Counted from the stretch's first letter, positions 1 to 12,330 are shown. The stretch is 64,000 nt of DNA from Sympetrum striolatum (GCA_947579665.1 OX388351.1:59094939-59158938), one strand, 5' to 3'. The notes: generated by a model from the letters alone, not told the origin. Translations and numbers: made by a program.

Positions 1-2040
1 GTAAGGCGACTTTCAGGAACCTTACATATACATAGACACATAATGAATCTTTTTTTGAGTGTTGAAATTAATGTTTGAAAAAACTTGCTGCGGCTTCCAT
101 TATCTTGAGATTCTTGAGTATGTGGTTCATATTAAGTTTTCCACCCCAGCAGAAAAAAGCGCCTTGTGGACCGGGAGTTATTTCTCTCTCTTTTCTTAAC
201 CTTCTACGGTGGCGTTGAAAGGTAGACACGCGAGACCTTTCGCGCTTGTTTTATCTCTCCCTCTCTTTTCCACCAACAGAAGAGAGCTAAATTTTCCGAG
301 GAGCATAAAAGATAACGAGGAGTCCTTTTCACGCGGAGTGTAACGTAACCCGCTTTTTTTCCCTCCCTTGAAGTCGATCCCGAGGGTGAAAAGATATGCG
401 AGGAAAGAGACCTTGCCACGCTTTGTGGGCGGCGCTCCTCAGATAAGAAAATTCCACATAGTCGGACCAGAGGTAACGAGCAGAATTCGGCAGATTCAAT
501 CAGCCTTTGGTCGCACGCCAAAGAGGATAAAAAACGACGGGAAATGGCTCTTTACAGATCTTTCCATCTAGAGATTTTAAAGGAATAATTCGATTCGAAG
601 TTGTAGGTTCGAGAAAAGTGGATTTATCAGAGGAAAGAAGATTTATCATCTGATCTTGTACTTCAATTTGAGGTGAGTGGTGGTTGATACCGGGCTTGTT
701 ATAATTCGGGTGTATCAATAAATAATACGATTAGGCTATTATTATCGTGCGATATCATAAATATTAAACATACATAAATATTTACATACAGTGCTGGCAC
801 CATTTTATGGTGAATACACGCAGCAAACAGAGAATATGCCAAATTTAAAATATATATATATATGATTGCACGACATAAAAATAGATGCAAAATAAGAACA
901 CAGAGAAACATACAAAAAGAACGATTTAAGCAGGAAATTATTTACTTGCCTCTATACACAGACATTCTTTTAAGAATGCGTCAAGGGACAGTCTGAAAGG
1001 ATCTACTGAAGGAGATACTAAATTCCTATACTTAGTTACTAAAAGCAACCTTGATCCTCTAATCCTTCTCTACCTTTTCAATTTCCTCCATATACAACTC
1101 GCTTACCTGAAGCCTTCTCTTCGTAAAATTATTATCTATTGATAATAAAACGGTCACTCCTTTCCAAAATATCTTTAGTTTTCAACTCTTCGTCTTCTAA
1201 TAAAAACTTTGATCCATTTCATCTTCCTCTTCAATCAATCAAAGCAAGAGATTGATCCCTGTATTTCGTCTATTTAAACCATGCAATTGTTTCTGTATAT
1301 TTTTATCACTTTATATTTTATATCATCGCTTACTTTGTGAATATTCTTTTAAACTGCTCCTTATCTTCAGATGTGATACGCCTCGTGTTGCTTTTAGTAA
1401 ATGGTTGGTGATTTTCAATGATTAAGTTAATCAATTAGCAGACTTAGCTTGTTGAAGACGAAGATTCTTGAGAAATGTATCAGAGGAACACGTGAGTCCC
1501 TAGGTCTAGAGTATTTGTGTTAATGTATCACTAAAATGATAAACGTAAGCCAGATCGCAAAAGATTGTTGTAGATAGTATGAGAGGAGAAGATTTTGATT
1601 GAAGTGATAACATGTGACAGTGGAAATAAATTTGTCGAACACTTAGTGGATAGGAATTGCCAAAGAGAGCAAATGAAATTAGAATGAAAACGAAAGGCAT
1701 GTAAAAGAATGAAGAAAAAAATAGGTTATGTTTATGATGGTACTTTTTTAATAAGCGAAAGATAATGCGTAGTAAGGAACACGCTCATGTACCAACCGAT
1801 AGATAATAATCTCATCCACTTTTTAGGGTTCAAGTCCATTGACGTTACGCATCAGCTACACGATCAAGAGAGACGTAACAGCGATTTGGATAGCCATATA
1901 TTATCAACATCATTATGTTAATATATTGCATATGCATATCAATGAATTGTCCAAAATCTCATTCTATTTTAAACAATCTAAAATTCACTGCATCATCAAC
2001 AACCTCATTATTTAAAAAACGTGTCACCGTTGAATATTAA
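1..2040. other. No gene seen; A+T-rich, with a mildly G+C-richer patch at 200-570
   Basis: I see no recognisable gene, repeat or RNA here. The short open frames in the 200-570 patch occur on both strands and encode low-complexity, Ser/Arg-rich peptides with no motif. A short (TA)n run lies near 850-862. The remainder is A+T-rich sequence with stops in all frames. Confidence 0.6.
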
Positions 2041-2300
2041 GTAGAAGGCGACACGCGAATATCTCAAAGGGGAAAGAGCGTGTGTGTGTGCGGTCGCGGA
2101 ATAGCCACACAGCCCATCAAAACGCTCCGCCACATTCCCGCCACTCTGGAACACAAACAGACGCCGCAAAGGACCGTTGGCAGAGGACGCCTCCAGCGGC
2201 TCTCACAAACAGGTTGCCCCCTTCAATCGCTATTTTACGCCGCCCACCACGCCGTGCATTTCTGAGCCATTTTATCACCGTATGCAGATTGAATGTGTGC
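2040..2300. other. CpG-containing island in A+T-rich DNA (candidate regulatory element)
   Basis: A sharp rise in G+C begins with a short (GT)n run at about 2081-2092 and ends near 2270. CpG dinucleotides are frequent here and rare in the flanks. The segment is open in several frames on both strands, which is a composition effect and not evidence of coding. It contains CCACATTCC, which resembles a TEAD/Scalloped-type site. Enhancer function is inference. Confidence 0.35.
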
Positions 2301-2599
2301 ACTAGGGTGAGCCGAAAAAACTTTTTTTTCCTATATTTAATTTGCCCTGTGCTGGAAAGTTGTTATGCATGAGGATGTATGAAGGTATGAGGATCTCGAA
2401 CGCATAATTTTTCCGAAATCCGATAATATTAACCACTGCTCCTAGTTAACCCAGCCCTAAAGTTTAAAAATTTGCGAAAATACAGGTGGGAATGAGAAAC
2501 TAACACCTATGGAGACTGAGACATTGTAAATACTGACATCTTAGTTATGATATTACCATAGATTGTGTTAAATAAATTTAAAATTTCAGATACGTAATA

Positions 2600-2820
2600 C
2601 AGAGATATAAATTAATCGTTGATACCCTCTCCTCCCCAACTATCTCCAGCACCTCCGTGTTAGTTTTCCGCTCAACCCAGCTTACTTTTTCTATTCTATA
2701 CCATACCCACATTTCGAAGGCCTCCAAACGTTTGACTTCCTCCTTCCTTAAAGTCCACGTTTCGCACCCTTTAAGCAACACACTCCAAACCAAGGATTTC
2801 ACCAATCTTTTCCTGATTCA
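2600..2820 (-). mobile_element. LINE reverse transcriptase C-terminal fragment (copy 1 of family B)
   Basis: On the minus strand, one open frame of about 70 codons reads through the end of a non-LTR reverse transcriptase. The diagnostic run includes CETWTLRKEEVKRLEAFE and then KVSWVERKTNTEVLEIVGEE, typical of the C-terminal region of arthropod non-LTR polymerases (RTE/L1-like). No catalytic YXDD part, 5' end or 3' UTR is recognisable, so this is a truncated dead copy. The minus-strand segment near 32.5-32.64 kb has similar nucleotides over the part around 2620-2720, so I treat both as one family. Confidence 0.8.
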
Positions 2821-2829
2821 TTTGTAGGA

Positions 2830-4555
2830 CCTTTGGTCATCAATTCCCATCTGAAGTAGTAATGGGTATAAATGTGCGCCAGAATATATGTTCAAGATAC
2901 TGTAGTAGATGATACACATTTTGGTCACAGACTTATGAATTCCTCTATTATAATGTTAATGGAGAACTTACTTTAAATCTCTGTTCCCAAACGTCAGACT
3001 TGTAGTGTTCAGATACTGCCGGGTTGAACATCCTTCAGTTTCTCTTAAGAATGGAAGCGCAACAGAGTCGAGCTATACTTGTTATGCATTTGAGATTAAC
3101 AAGTTTATTCTGAAAGCGTGATAAGTGATATCTGCTACATTCTCCTACAGTTTAGTGAATTAATTTTTTTATTGTATTTTAGTTCTACAAATAAAATGTT
3201 CGATCAAGTCAGGGTCTTCTAAGAAGTAAAGGTTCCTCTTAGTGGATTACGTTGATACATTGCGCCTCTTATCATGTAGCAGATTTGCAGATATGTCTGT
3301 TTTATTTAATTATAATTAGGAAAGATCCAACAGGTTACGACACTAGAAGATGGAAACCACTAGTTGAGTTTTGGATGTTTTATCGATATTGGAATTGATT
3401 AGAGGTTAATAAGTGCCGATGAGGAATTTGAGTGCACTGAAATTACGTAATTATTATCAGTTACCTTTAGAAAATTTAGGCTTAAGTCAGTAAACCGTTT
3501 TAGGCACGGCTATTTTCACTATATTGAATATGAGTTACTCTATAGGTTGTGAATGAAATAAATTTCCATTCCCTAATGAGACATTCTACACACCTCTTTT
3601 AGAACGATATAGATAGGTAATACTTGCAGACTTAACTCTCTAAATAGAATCTGTTACAAGGTCCCTTAAATTGGCGACATGAAATTTTGAATGCCAAATT
3701 TTAAATTTAAGTGTAAAAATTAAACTCATAAACAGTTTGACCCAAACGTTGTTCCGCGTTGTTCAGAGTGCAATGATTTGGCTCTAAGTGTACTACATGA
3801 GATCTTAGGTTGAAATTAATGTAATTAGATTGTTATAGAGGATTAGGTAGTATTCATATTTTCATCCAAATCCTTAGTTTTTAGCTCTTGATTTGAATTG
3901 AGACTAACTGAATACAGCTTTCTACCCGGAAAAAATTGAGTTAATATGTAAGTGCGCTGCAAATGACAAGAGTTCTTAAAAAAAAAACTTATTAAATTTG
4001 TAATTTTTGTGATCAGAGGATAAAATACAATTAATGGGTGATAAATGTAAAAGTACTGTGTAAAAATTAGTGATTTCATGATATTTTTAGCTAATTTATT
4101 TTCCATAAAAATGTTTTTTTTCTCTGTTTAGAAATAGAACCAAATCACTATTTGTTTTCATAATTCCAAAAAAGCTCAAGTTAGTCGATACTTTGCTAAA
4201 TAATATTGGGTTGGTTATTCTAATACAACAGTATGTAATTTTGGGATTTCCTTGGAAATTTAATAATAATGTCCTGGTAACTTCATGATTTGTATAGAGC
4301 TTTCAATCTTCACCACTATAATCACATAAATCTCCTCTCATAATGTCTGAGAAAAATACTCTACATCCTAAATACCTTGGGTTAAGTCGCACGCTTTCCT
4401 GTGCTAAGTTTAATTTCATGTCCGTAATTTTTGTTAACTATATTTAAATTGAATTGATACGTACTAATTGCACCACGGATATCAAAATTTTTAAACTGCT
4501 TCTTAAATTCTTTTTATCTGGGCATAAGGAGTCTTCATTAAAGCAAAATTTCTTC
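2830..4555. other. No gene seen
   Basis: A+T-rich sequence with stops in all frames. One 87-codon frame on the minus strand (3843-4106) is Ile/Phe/Tyr-rich, has no recognisable motif and looks like chance. I found no transposon ends or tandem repeats. Confidence 0.6.
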
Positions 4556-4580
4556 TAATGCGTTTTAAAATTTACATTTC

Positions 4581-5145
4581 GTGATGAGAATTCTAATAGG
4601 AAGTAGTAGGAACGCGAAAGAATTAGTATATAGAACAATAGTAGGACCGATATTAGAATATGCGACCAACGTATAGGATCCTCATTATAAACTGAACATT
4701 AAAAAGGTAGAGAAAGTGCGATGGAAATCAGCAATATATACATTAGGAAGACATAAGATAGAAGACAGTGCTACAGAGATATTGGAGAAGCTCGGTTGGG
4801 AATCACTAGAAAAAAGGAGAAGGATAACCCGATTAGTAGGAATCTTCCAAGTTAGAAAGAGAGGAGAGTGATGCGCAGAATTAAAGGACAGAATAGAGGA
4901 TCCACATTATGTAGCTCGAGGGGACCATAAATATAAGTTTAAGCTTAGGAAACAACGAACAGATATCGCAAAGTACTCTTTTATAAATAGGGGGATAAAA
5001 GATTGGAAGACATTACCTGAATACTTTAGGAATATATTTTTAAACTTATTATAAGGTATTATAATGTTGTTGTGTCTGTTTAAATCTTATCCCCAGAATT
5101 TTGTTCTATTTGTATTTTAAATTACGTAAATAAATAAATAAAATA
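4581..5145 (+). mobile_element. LINE (CR1/Jockey-like) reverse transcriptase C-terminus with 3' tail, dead
   Basis: One plus-strand frame from 4581 to the stop at 5052-5054 reads as the last part of a non-LTR reverse transcriptase. It has YRTIVGPILEYATNV then DPHYKLNIKKVEKV (fingers/thumb end), later EKLGWESLEKRRR and, near the end, YSFINRGIKDWKTLPEYF, the usual closing motif of this group. Two in-frame stops interrupt it. Both fall where Trp is expected (after TNV, and after RGE), so each is a one-base decay of TGG. The 3' UTR ends in an AAAT-type repeat (about 5121-5140). The copy is 5'-truncated, the normal fate of LINE insertions. Confidence 0.85.
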
Positions 5146-5389
5146 TAAGAAATGAGCAATGAATATTCATTATTTCCTTTAAAAATACTATATGTGTTAG
5201 TGTAAATATTGGTAATTCGCTCAAATTTTAAATTGAATGTTTTCATCGTTTAATTTCATATGAAGTCCACTCCCACTCCGAAGTCAAAATGTTTGGAAGA
5301 GTTATTTCCCCATCAGAACAGTATCTAAGGACAATAAACGTACAAGATCGCTCTCAAGAAGTTTAAACATTGTTTATGTAGAAGTGTTT

Positions 5390-5860
5390 CCAATATGAGC
5401 TCAGGCGTTCGGCATTACTTTGAAAACTCTTCGCGACACGAGCTTTAAAGCGGAACCCGTCCGAAAACATTATATCCCATGGCAGCATCCGGTTTCCATA
5501 GGAACGGGGGAGCCGATGATGCGAAAGAATGTAACGACGGTGAATTGAACGGAATAACGGTCGTCAATCTCAGTAATGTTTTTTTCCACTCGAAGGCCCT
5601 AAACCTCTAAGGGATGCGAAGTTTGTCTCTCGCAAAAGGATAGACCGAGATGAAATTTCCTTCCACCATCTTTCCCAACTCGTATTCTTCTTGCCGTCGT
5701 TTGACACATCTATATTGACAAGAATTTCCAGCCTGTCCTTGGCTTTCGCGGAATTGACGCTCCGTCACGAGGCGCTTATTTTTCCGATATCTTTTTTTTC
5801 CTTCTCGCCGATGGCTGAATGACGTATCGATCAGAGTACGGGGGAAAGTGTTACGTATAG
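5390..5860. other. CpG-containing island, no gene
   Basis: Moderately G+C-rich block between A+T-rich flanks, with frequent CpG (for example around 5500-5580 and 5740-5830). I see no open frame of note and no repeat copy elsewhere in the window. It could be a regulatory element or simply unique ancestral sequence between transposon insertions. Confidence 0.3.
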
Positions 5861-5934
5861 CACAAATTGTGTTTAATAGAAGCCGCGTTGGTCACGTTTG
5901 AAATACTAACTTAGGTTAGAGCTGGAAAAACTAT

Positions 5935-6035
5935 ACAAGTGCGGCGTTCCTTTCTTGCTTTCTCGGAGTACCGGGAAGTAAGACACGGAGCGCCAACAAA
6001 GACGACTTTTGGAGAATCTATAATTCATTAACAAC
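5935..6035 (+). repeat. One-armed copy of the fold-back repeat family
   Basis: The segment matches the right arm of the fold-back element at 63020-63112 in the same order: AAGTGCGG, a CTTTCTTG/TTTCTC stretch, a G-rich linker, then CGCCAACAAAGACGAC and TTTTGGAGA. No matching left arm is present nearby, so this is a half or truncated copy. Identity is partial, with small indels in the middle. Confidence 0.55.
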
Positions 6036-6670
6036 CGTGTTACAAATTGTCCTTCTTTACACTAACTTAGGTCTGAAAAGTGCACTTTTTGACCTCGCTA
6101 AAGGCCGCAAACATGCGATGAAAGAATTTCTCCGAATTTCGGCATAAATGGCCCTAGCCTCTATGGCTGCAAATATATCCGATGGTTACAAAATTTATAT
6201 ATATATATAATAAAAAGGACTATTCACATACATTTGAGAAGGCTATTATTAATAACTACTACCAAACATACTGAAAAAGGGACATTTTTTGTTGGTAGAA
6301 CGAACTAAGAATTTTGCTAGTTTCTTGATGAATTCTTTGATTGCCGCAATTTAAATATTGTATGAAACATTATGGGCATATTTCTAAGAGTAATATTTTG
6401 TAAAATATCCAGCAGTTTTGATTTCTTAAGATTGGATTTTTATCATTCATTCATAAAAATTCTCTCGAAAAGTACAGAGAGAAAAGATTATAAAAAAGTA
6501 TATACTTAGTGTAAGCGTAATGTAAATGTGTCCAGTAGTATTCAGATTTTCTAAGGTCTCAACATATTATTACTTTCTTCAACTACGATCCATCAATTGT
6601 TTCCATAACTTCCATATATAATAGCACGCAATTTTTTTCACGCTTTGCATTTGGAATTTCAATGAGATAG

Positions 6671-6958
6671 GGTTTGAACAGGGACAAAGTCAATTTTTCA
6701 ATTACGGATGATTATAAAGTAATAAAAACCGAACCTTTTGGAATGAATGTTATTCAGACGATAGACAAGGAGTATACTAATATATCTGCCATGATTAGCA
6801 GTCAATATGGTGAATCAACAATAACATTACAGCGAAAGCTTACAGAAAAAACTGAACTAATGACGTCAGATTTATCTAACGCTACGATCTATATGAAAAA
6901 TAAAATTGCTGCTTTCAGCTTGGAGCAATCAAATTTACTTTTTATCCAATATTAGGAA
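6671..6958 (+). other. Unidentified 93-codon open frame; possible exon or transposon remnant
   Basis: A plus-strand frame without an ATG start runs from just after a stop at 6668-6670 to TAG. Unlike most open frames here it is not low-complexity. It encodes a mixed, polar peptide containing VIKTEP, which resembles a sumoylation-type psi-K-x-E motif, and a hydrophilic middle rich in Thr, Ser and Lys. I recognise no family. No strong splice acceptor or donor brackets it: the preceding tract is weak in pyrimidines. It lies about 100 bp upstream of the candidate recursive splice site at 7062. It could be a decayed transposon frame. Confidence 0.2.
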
Positions 6959-7044
6959 CTTATTGGGAAGTTTAATTTGAAACTTTTCGGTACATTACTA
7001 TTAGATGTTTCGTATAACAATGTAATCGGTAATTTTTAATGTAA

Positions 7045-7068
7045 CCTTTTCTTTATTTTCAGGTAAGC
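7045..7068 (+). other. Candidate recursive splice site 1 (AG|GTAAG)
   Basis: A pyrimidine tract (CCTTTTCTTTATTTTC) runs directly into AG at 7061-7062, followed at once by GTAAGC. An abutting 3' and 5' splice site is the structure of ratchet points in long insect introns. On the plus strand it is the best match in the window together with the site at 49021. Function is inference; a chance AGGTAAG is expected several times per 64 kb. Confidence 0.4.
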
Positions 7069-7499
7069 AGATCCTCTAAGATTCTAACATTGGCAGAAAA
7101 AAGGTATTTTCGTCTAAGTTTATAATTATAAACCTTAACTTATAAAGTTTTAAGTTAGTATTAAATTTCACCACTTTGCAATCTTACGGAAAAAATTCAA
7201 TGTAGTATATTTTCATGAGGTAGCGGATGGTGTAATCATCAATTCGCATAGTATAGTGAAATATTTTCCACCCACCATTTTTATGTGGTGGATTAATATC
7301 GTCGTCTGAAGTAGTCAAAGAAACTTGTAATTCCCAATTCAAAAAATTCAGATTTACACAATTTATAATGAAATCAAAATGTATTTTCTCTCTCACTATT
7401 TAAGCATTCATAACGTATTTTTCAGTTTAACTTCTCAAGATTCGGTAACTTAGCCTGCCTAAATTTCTTTTTTCTAAGAAGTTTTCATTCGAATTTTTC

Positions 7500-7970
7500 A
7501 TGCGTGCCGCCATCTTACTCTTAGAGATCAGTCCTAAGGATAATAATTCTGAGTTGCAATTAACGAAACAATTTTGTCACTGAAAGGATGAATTATTCAA
7601 AAATTCCTTTCCTGGATCGAAGTCACGTGACCCTTTTAAAGGCAGGGTTTCACCTTAGAAAAAAGATACCGCAAAGAACAGCCGTCAATGGTAATCAGAG
7701 CTTTCCTTGTAGTTATGCGCTGACGAATAGTCGGTAAGAACCTTTTACGTCGGTTTCCTTCTGCTTCCTCTCGCCTCGGCGGATGGCGCAGGACGTTTTA
7801 CTTAAGCGTGCGATGGGATGACAGGAAGGAATGCGAGAAGCGATTAGCGACGATGGCGGAAATAGAACGAAGATGAAGGAAGAGGGACAAATATAGCGAG
7901 AGAGTGAAGTTGAAAGAGGAAGACTGGGGGAGGATGAGACAGAAATGTGAGTGAGGAGGTGCACCGGGGC
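7500..7970. other. G+C-richer, purine-rich block, no gene
   Basis: The plus strand becomes strongly purine-rich from about 7820 to 7960. The minus-strand open frame here (7713-7964) is Ser/Pro/Leu-rich because of this strand bias, and I do not regard it as a gene. CpG is frequent at 7740-7870. Confidence 0.35.
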
Positions 7971-7984
7971 ATGCTTTTACGTTT

Positions 7985-8965
7985 CTATGGATAACAAAAT
8001 AATAATAATGAAAACTCTTTATTTGGCGAGGTTAGGCCCATGTGGTCCTCTCCTACTGTTTTTTATTAAGGCATAAACTGCAGGTGGGCTGTTAGCCTGG
8101 TGGCAGTTCTTTTCACGTAGATAAATTTGTACAAGTTGTAAACGTAATTAATATAAATTACATCAATGATAAAATTAAACACTTCCCATGGAATGATTAC
8201 ATACCTATAGTATTTTTACATCACAACTAAGTAATGAATTTATAATACTATTTTTAATGAATTTTTCGGGTTTCATGACAAGCCTTCTCGGCTACCGCAG
8301 CGGTCACGTGGTAGAACCCACCTACATCACCCTGTCAAGCAACCCCTTACTTTTTCAGAGGTCCCTAAATTTCTATTACACATTACACAGTATTACACAA
8401 CATTATATTGACAAACAGAATAAGGTTACGCTTTTAACAACGAACATATTATAGATTTAACAGCATCTTCAACAACACATCCAAAACCCATTTCATACAA
8501 TAGATTTTATAATAGCTTAAGGTACCTAAGTTTAAAATCTTTAATTGTTTTAGGTAAGGGCATGAAGGCCTCTTCAGGCAACGTGTTCCATTCCCTTACT
8601 CCCCTATTAAGAAATGAGTATTTAGCCTCATCCGTCCTTTGTTTTCCTAATATTAACTTCTCATCATGTTCGCCGCGCGAAAAATAATTTGATTTTTCTA
8701 ATCTTTATTAATTCCCTCCATGCTTCGCCGGCGTTTTTTACTTGAAAAATCCCCACTAATCTGTTCAGCTCCCTTCTCTTTTCTTAAGTTTACGACCCAA
8801 GAAATTCTAACATTTTCGTTTCGCTTTCCGACCTATTGTATTGATTTAAAACATAATTAGCAGCTTTTCGTTGCATCTTTTCAATTTTCTTTATATTAGT
8901 TTTGCTGTGCATATCCCATATGTTCGTCGTATATTCCAATATAGGCCGTACTATTACTTACATCT
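7985..8965 (-). mobile_element. LINE (CR1/Jockey-like) 3' half with 3' UTR and ATT tail, dead
   Basis: Reading from 8965 down, the minus strand encodes RPILEYTTNIWDMHSKTN and KKIEKMQRKAANYVLNQY, then degenerate frame pieces and a closing region equivalent to NRG-x-WNTLPEE-A near 8560-8620. This is the same reverse-transcriptase C-terminus as at 4.6-5.1 kb, with several frameshifts and stops. A 3' UTR of about 500 bp follows and ends in AATAAAG and an ATT microsatellite at about 8002-8012. The UTR part 8066-8345 is homologous to 45457-45790. An AG|GTAAG at 8552-8558 lies within the antisense of its coding region. Confidence 0.8.
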
Positions 8966-8969
8966 AACT

Positions 8970-11100
8970 ATTAAAGATATCTAAAAGTATATACAATAGA
9001 TGGAATATTTTGAAAAAGATATACAAATATATTTATGTAAAGTAAACATATAATAGGTAAAATGAAGGAATAGTGATCATTGGAAAAAATTCTACGGCTG
9101 AAGGCTTTCAGAGAAAAACTCATCGTGCGGGAAAACGCTCAAACAAGAAGGGGAGCAAAATATAGATGGAAATTGATGCTAACAAATATATTACAAGTTC
9201 CATTATAATCTACTAGTTTGTTCAATCTAATGATGAAGTGGCATGGAATTTGTTTGATAGTTGACTAACTAGGGGAGGACATCATCCTGAAAAGAAAGAA
9301 GGAAAAGTGTAGGTGGAATATACGAAAACTTTTGCAGATATTTTCGAAATAGAGAAGACAATAAAGATTAACTAAGATTATTACGCTATCATAATGTAAG
9401 TAATAATCTACGCTTAAATATTATATAATACCAATACGAGTTAAATTAATTCTAATAATATAGTTTAATAAATTTTGATTTTCGCGAAAATATTAATTAA
9501 ACTAATGAAATTATGAGAGTAATAATTAAATAAGAGAAGGATCGGAAATGTTTTTCTAAATTCATTTTTTTAAATAGAAACATCAGTTATAGATATGAAA
9601 TTATTCCATCAATTTTTTTATGGTTCAGGTTAACTAAATTCAAATTATATTTATTGATAGAACTAGTTATTTATTATGAAACAATTTCTACTTATTATAT
9701 ATATCATTACATACGGAATAGTTCTATATTTGGGATATTGGATTACTTCTCGGCAGAGTATTGGATAGTGAAGGAATGAGAAACGGTACTATTTCCACAG
9801 TTTATGAAATCCACGACCGGTTTCCTTTATTATGCAAGATGGATTTCCACACTATATTGTCTAACTCTGTAAATTTCATTCCAGAGTTTTGGATATTCTG
9901 TGTGTAGGATTTCACTTTATAGTCTAACCTCAGTCGATGTAAAAACCTGAGAAAACTTCATCTTTCTCTGTTGAATTTGACGTACATTCCTGTTTAATTA
10001 AATGGCATCAATATCATATCAATTCATTTGCAGGGGTACTTTTTCGATTCCCACTCCGAAGACATATGACGCCGAAAGATAACTCACAGTGTATTACTGC
10101 AGATTTAGATCTATTCACTGAGGAACTCACGGTTATATCGGGAGGTATGCTGGGTATCTCTATTTACAAATGTTAATATTCGAACCTCAACCCTGCAAAA
10201 TCACATAAATAACGTTACGGCATTTCTTTCGAGCTCTAAGTGCTTGAAAATGTTGGCAGAGTGGCAGAAATATTTTTTAACCACTATAAAATTTATTTCT
10301 CATTCATATAAATGTCCTTTCAACGATTCCATTATATTTTTTGTAAAATATTGTTTTAAGATCTTTTTGAACCAAATTAGCCCGAGATATCGCCTATTCG
10401 GTCCAGATCTCCGAGTTATCCTTCCAATTAGTTTATCTTAGAATAAATGCATGTTTGACAAGTTTTCTTTCGCTTAGTTGCTTTTCTGACGTGTATATCA
10501 CAGTTAAGTATCTTTTCGAAGAGTTAAGCTTTACTGACCCTTCTTTTCAGAGAATTTCCTATCAAGGAGTTTTTTCGATATAACTCAAAGATACTTGGAT
10601 ACATTTAACAACTGATGGTGTAATGCGCGTTATTCAAAATTCCATAACTTTCTAATTACAAAAATATGTGCCTGGCACCGATATAACAATAGTATTAATG
10701 ATCTCCTAAAAATAATATCATAAGACCAACTAAATCTAATTACAAAGGATGTAATTTGAGAAAATCATTGTTTACAATTAAGTCGTAATATATACATATA
10801 TGTACATTATCGTTAGAGCAAGTGAAAGGGAATCGCTGCTGGTTTATTTTAATATTTTTAATTTATCATTTTTAGGAGTGTATAGTATGGTTTTGTTCTT
10901 TATTTTGTTTTTTGATTACTTGTTTATTTTTCATTATTATTTTTATGCAAACAATTCCTATAGTAATTTAAAAATCTTAGTGAGTTTGGCAACTTACTGG
11001 ATTGGAAAATTACAGTTTATGAGAAAGAATCCATCGACGAGTTTTCTTTACGACTAGTTTATCTATCGGTCATCTACCACCGAATCCTTTTCCACAGTCA
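8970..11100. other. No gene seen; A+T-rich
   Basis: Very A+T-rich sequence with stops in all frames. A short frame at 10800-11057 is Phe/Tyr/Ile-rich and looks like chance. A possible Penelope-like end near 9790-9840 is listed separately. Confidence 0.55.
9788..9840 (-). mobile_element. Possible Penelope-like terminal motif
   Basis: The minus strand contains GAAACCGGTCGTGGATTTC followed by a run ending in GTGGAAATAGT. The GAAACCGGTCG core resembles the conserved terminal segment of Penelope-like and related retroelements, as I recall it. No reverse transcriptase or GIY-YIG sequence is visible nearby, so only an end fragment is supported. Confidence 0.25.
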
Positions 11101-11199
11101 ATCAAAATTACTACTAAAAAACTAAGGTCCTATATGCTCTCGCAATCACATCATCCCCGAGTTATAACAAAATAACTAGTAACTTATTTCAACAAATTG

Positions 11200-11560
11200 G
11201 AAGTGGAAACCTCTTCACATTCTCATAACGTCGCAGGAGTCCAATGTTTAACTTTCCCTTTAGTCTCCTCCTTAGTCGCCATCTCTTAATTGGGTCTATC
11301 TGCACCCTTCGTCTGACCTTTCCAAAGTTCCCTAACCCCCATTTCTAGTCCTGTGACCTTACTGTCTTCGTCCCCCCTTCTTTCTTACTTTTCCGCTCTC
11401 TAAACTGCGTAAACTCTATCCCTTTTATTCCCTCTACGCTCCGTATACCTCGAGACACTCTCCTATTATTTCCCCCTTACATCACGTGCTTATCTGCTCT
11501 TTCTTACTCTTCCCCCGACTTGCAATTGCTTCGATTTCATAGTCTCATCTCCGCTTGAAT
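11200..11560. other. Pyrimidine-rich tract, no gene
   Basis: The plus strand is C+T-rich (many CCCTTT, CTCCTCC and TTTCTTAC runs). It gives no significant open frame. It may be a decayed repeat, but I find no second copy in the window. Confidence 0.35.
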
Positions 11561-11849
11561 TAACCAAAGGCTTGCCATCCATGATGGATTTGTCGACAAT
11601 TTTCTTATATCTTAAAAAGAATTTATCCTTTGTAAACGAGGTACGGGTTTCAAATGCTAGGCTGTACTCCAGATGAAAACTCTTATTGGGATGGTTCACT
11701 TTCGTTGTTTTACGTAAAAAAATAATTAAAGAACTAATTACAGCTATGGTGTAAAAGATTTAAAGCGTGTATAAATATTTGATTGCATACAATTTCCTTT
11801 ACAATTTAATCGGACTTACTTTTTCCTGTATGTAAGTATTATAATTAGT

Positions 11850-12330
11850 ATAATTATTAATAATAATAATTTGATTTATCCAACGACGTACATATGCATG
11901 TATAGGACATGTCAATAATATATAATCAATTAAATCAAAACAACATAGTCAAATTTTACATAATAATCACATTATAACATACATTAGAGCAATGATACAG
12001 CAATAAAATTGTCCTTAACCAATTTTCACATACACTCAACACATTTCACCTCTACAACTTATTCTGGTCCTCCTCTTATAAAAAATCATTAACACTATAA
12101 TATGACTCTGTTAGAAGACATTTTTTATATTTTTTACAGAAATGTACCATTTTATTGTTTTTGATAGAGCTAGGTAGATTGTTATACACTTTTAAGGCCA
12201 TCACCTCAAAACTTCTTCCAGTAAGACTTGGTCGATATCGTGGGATTCTCAAATTTTCTTTACCTCTGGTAAAATGAATGTACAGATCCTCCTTCTTTGT
12301 GTTATTTCTCAATTATTTGAGTTATTCTGA
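11850..12330 (-). mobile_element. LINE (Jockey-like) ORF2 C-terminus with 3' UTR and ATT tail
   Basis: On the minus strand a 78-codon frame ends a non-LTR ORF2. It shows HFTRGKENLRIPRYRPSLT, then GRSFEVMALKVYNNLPSSIK and finally YYSVNDFL. The order TR...SF..x.KVYNNLP...YYSV.-FL is the standard end of insect Jockey-type ORF2 proteins. A 3' UTR of about 200 bp follows and ends in GATAAATC plus an ATT repeat (11856-11872). Upstream coding sequence is missing, so the copy is 5'-truncated. The remaining frame is open to its natural stop. Confidence 0.8.

Noticed and set aside
8540..8560. AG|GTAAG after a T-rich stretch, a possible fourth recursive splice site
   Set aside because: Lies within the antisense of a LINE reverse-transcriptase fragment, which explains the sequence.
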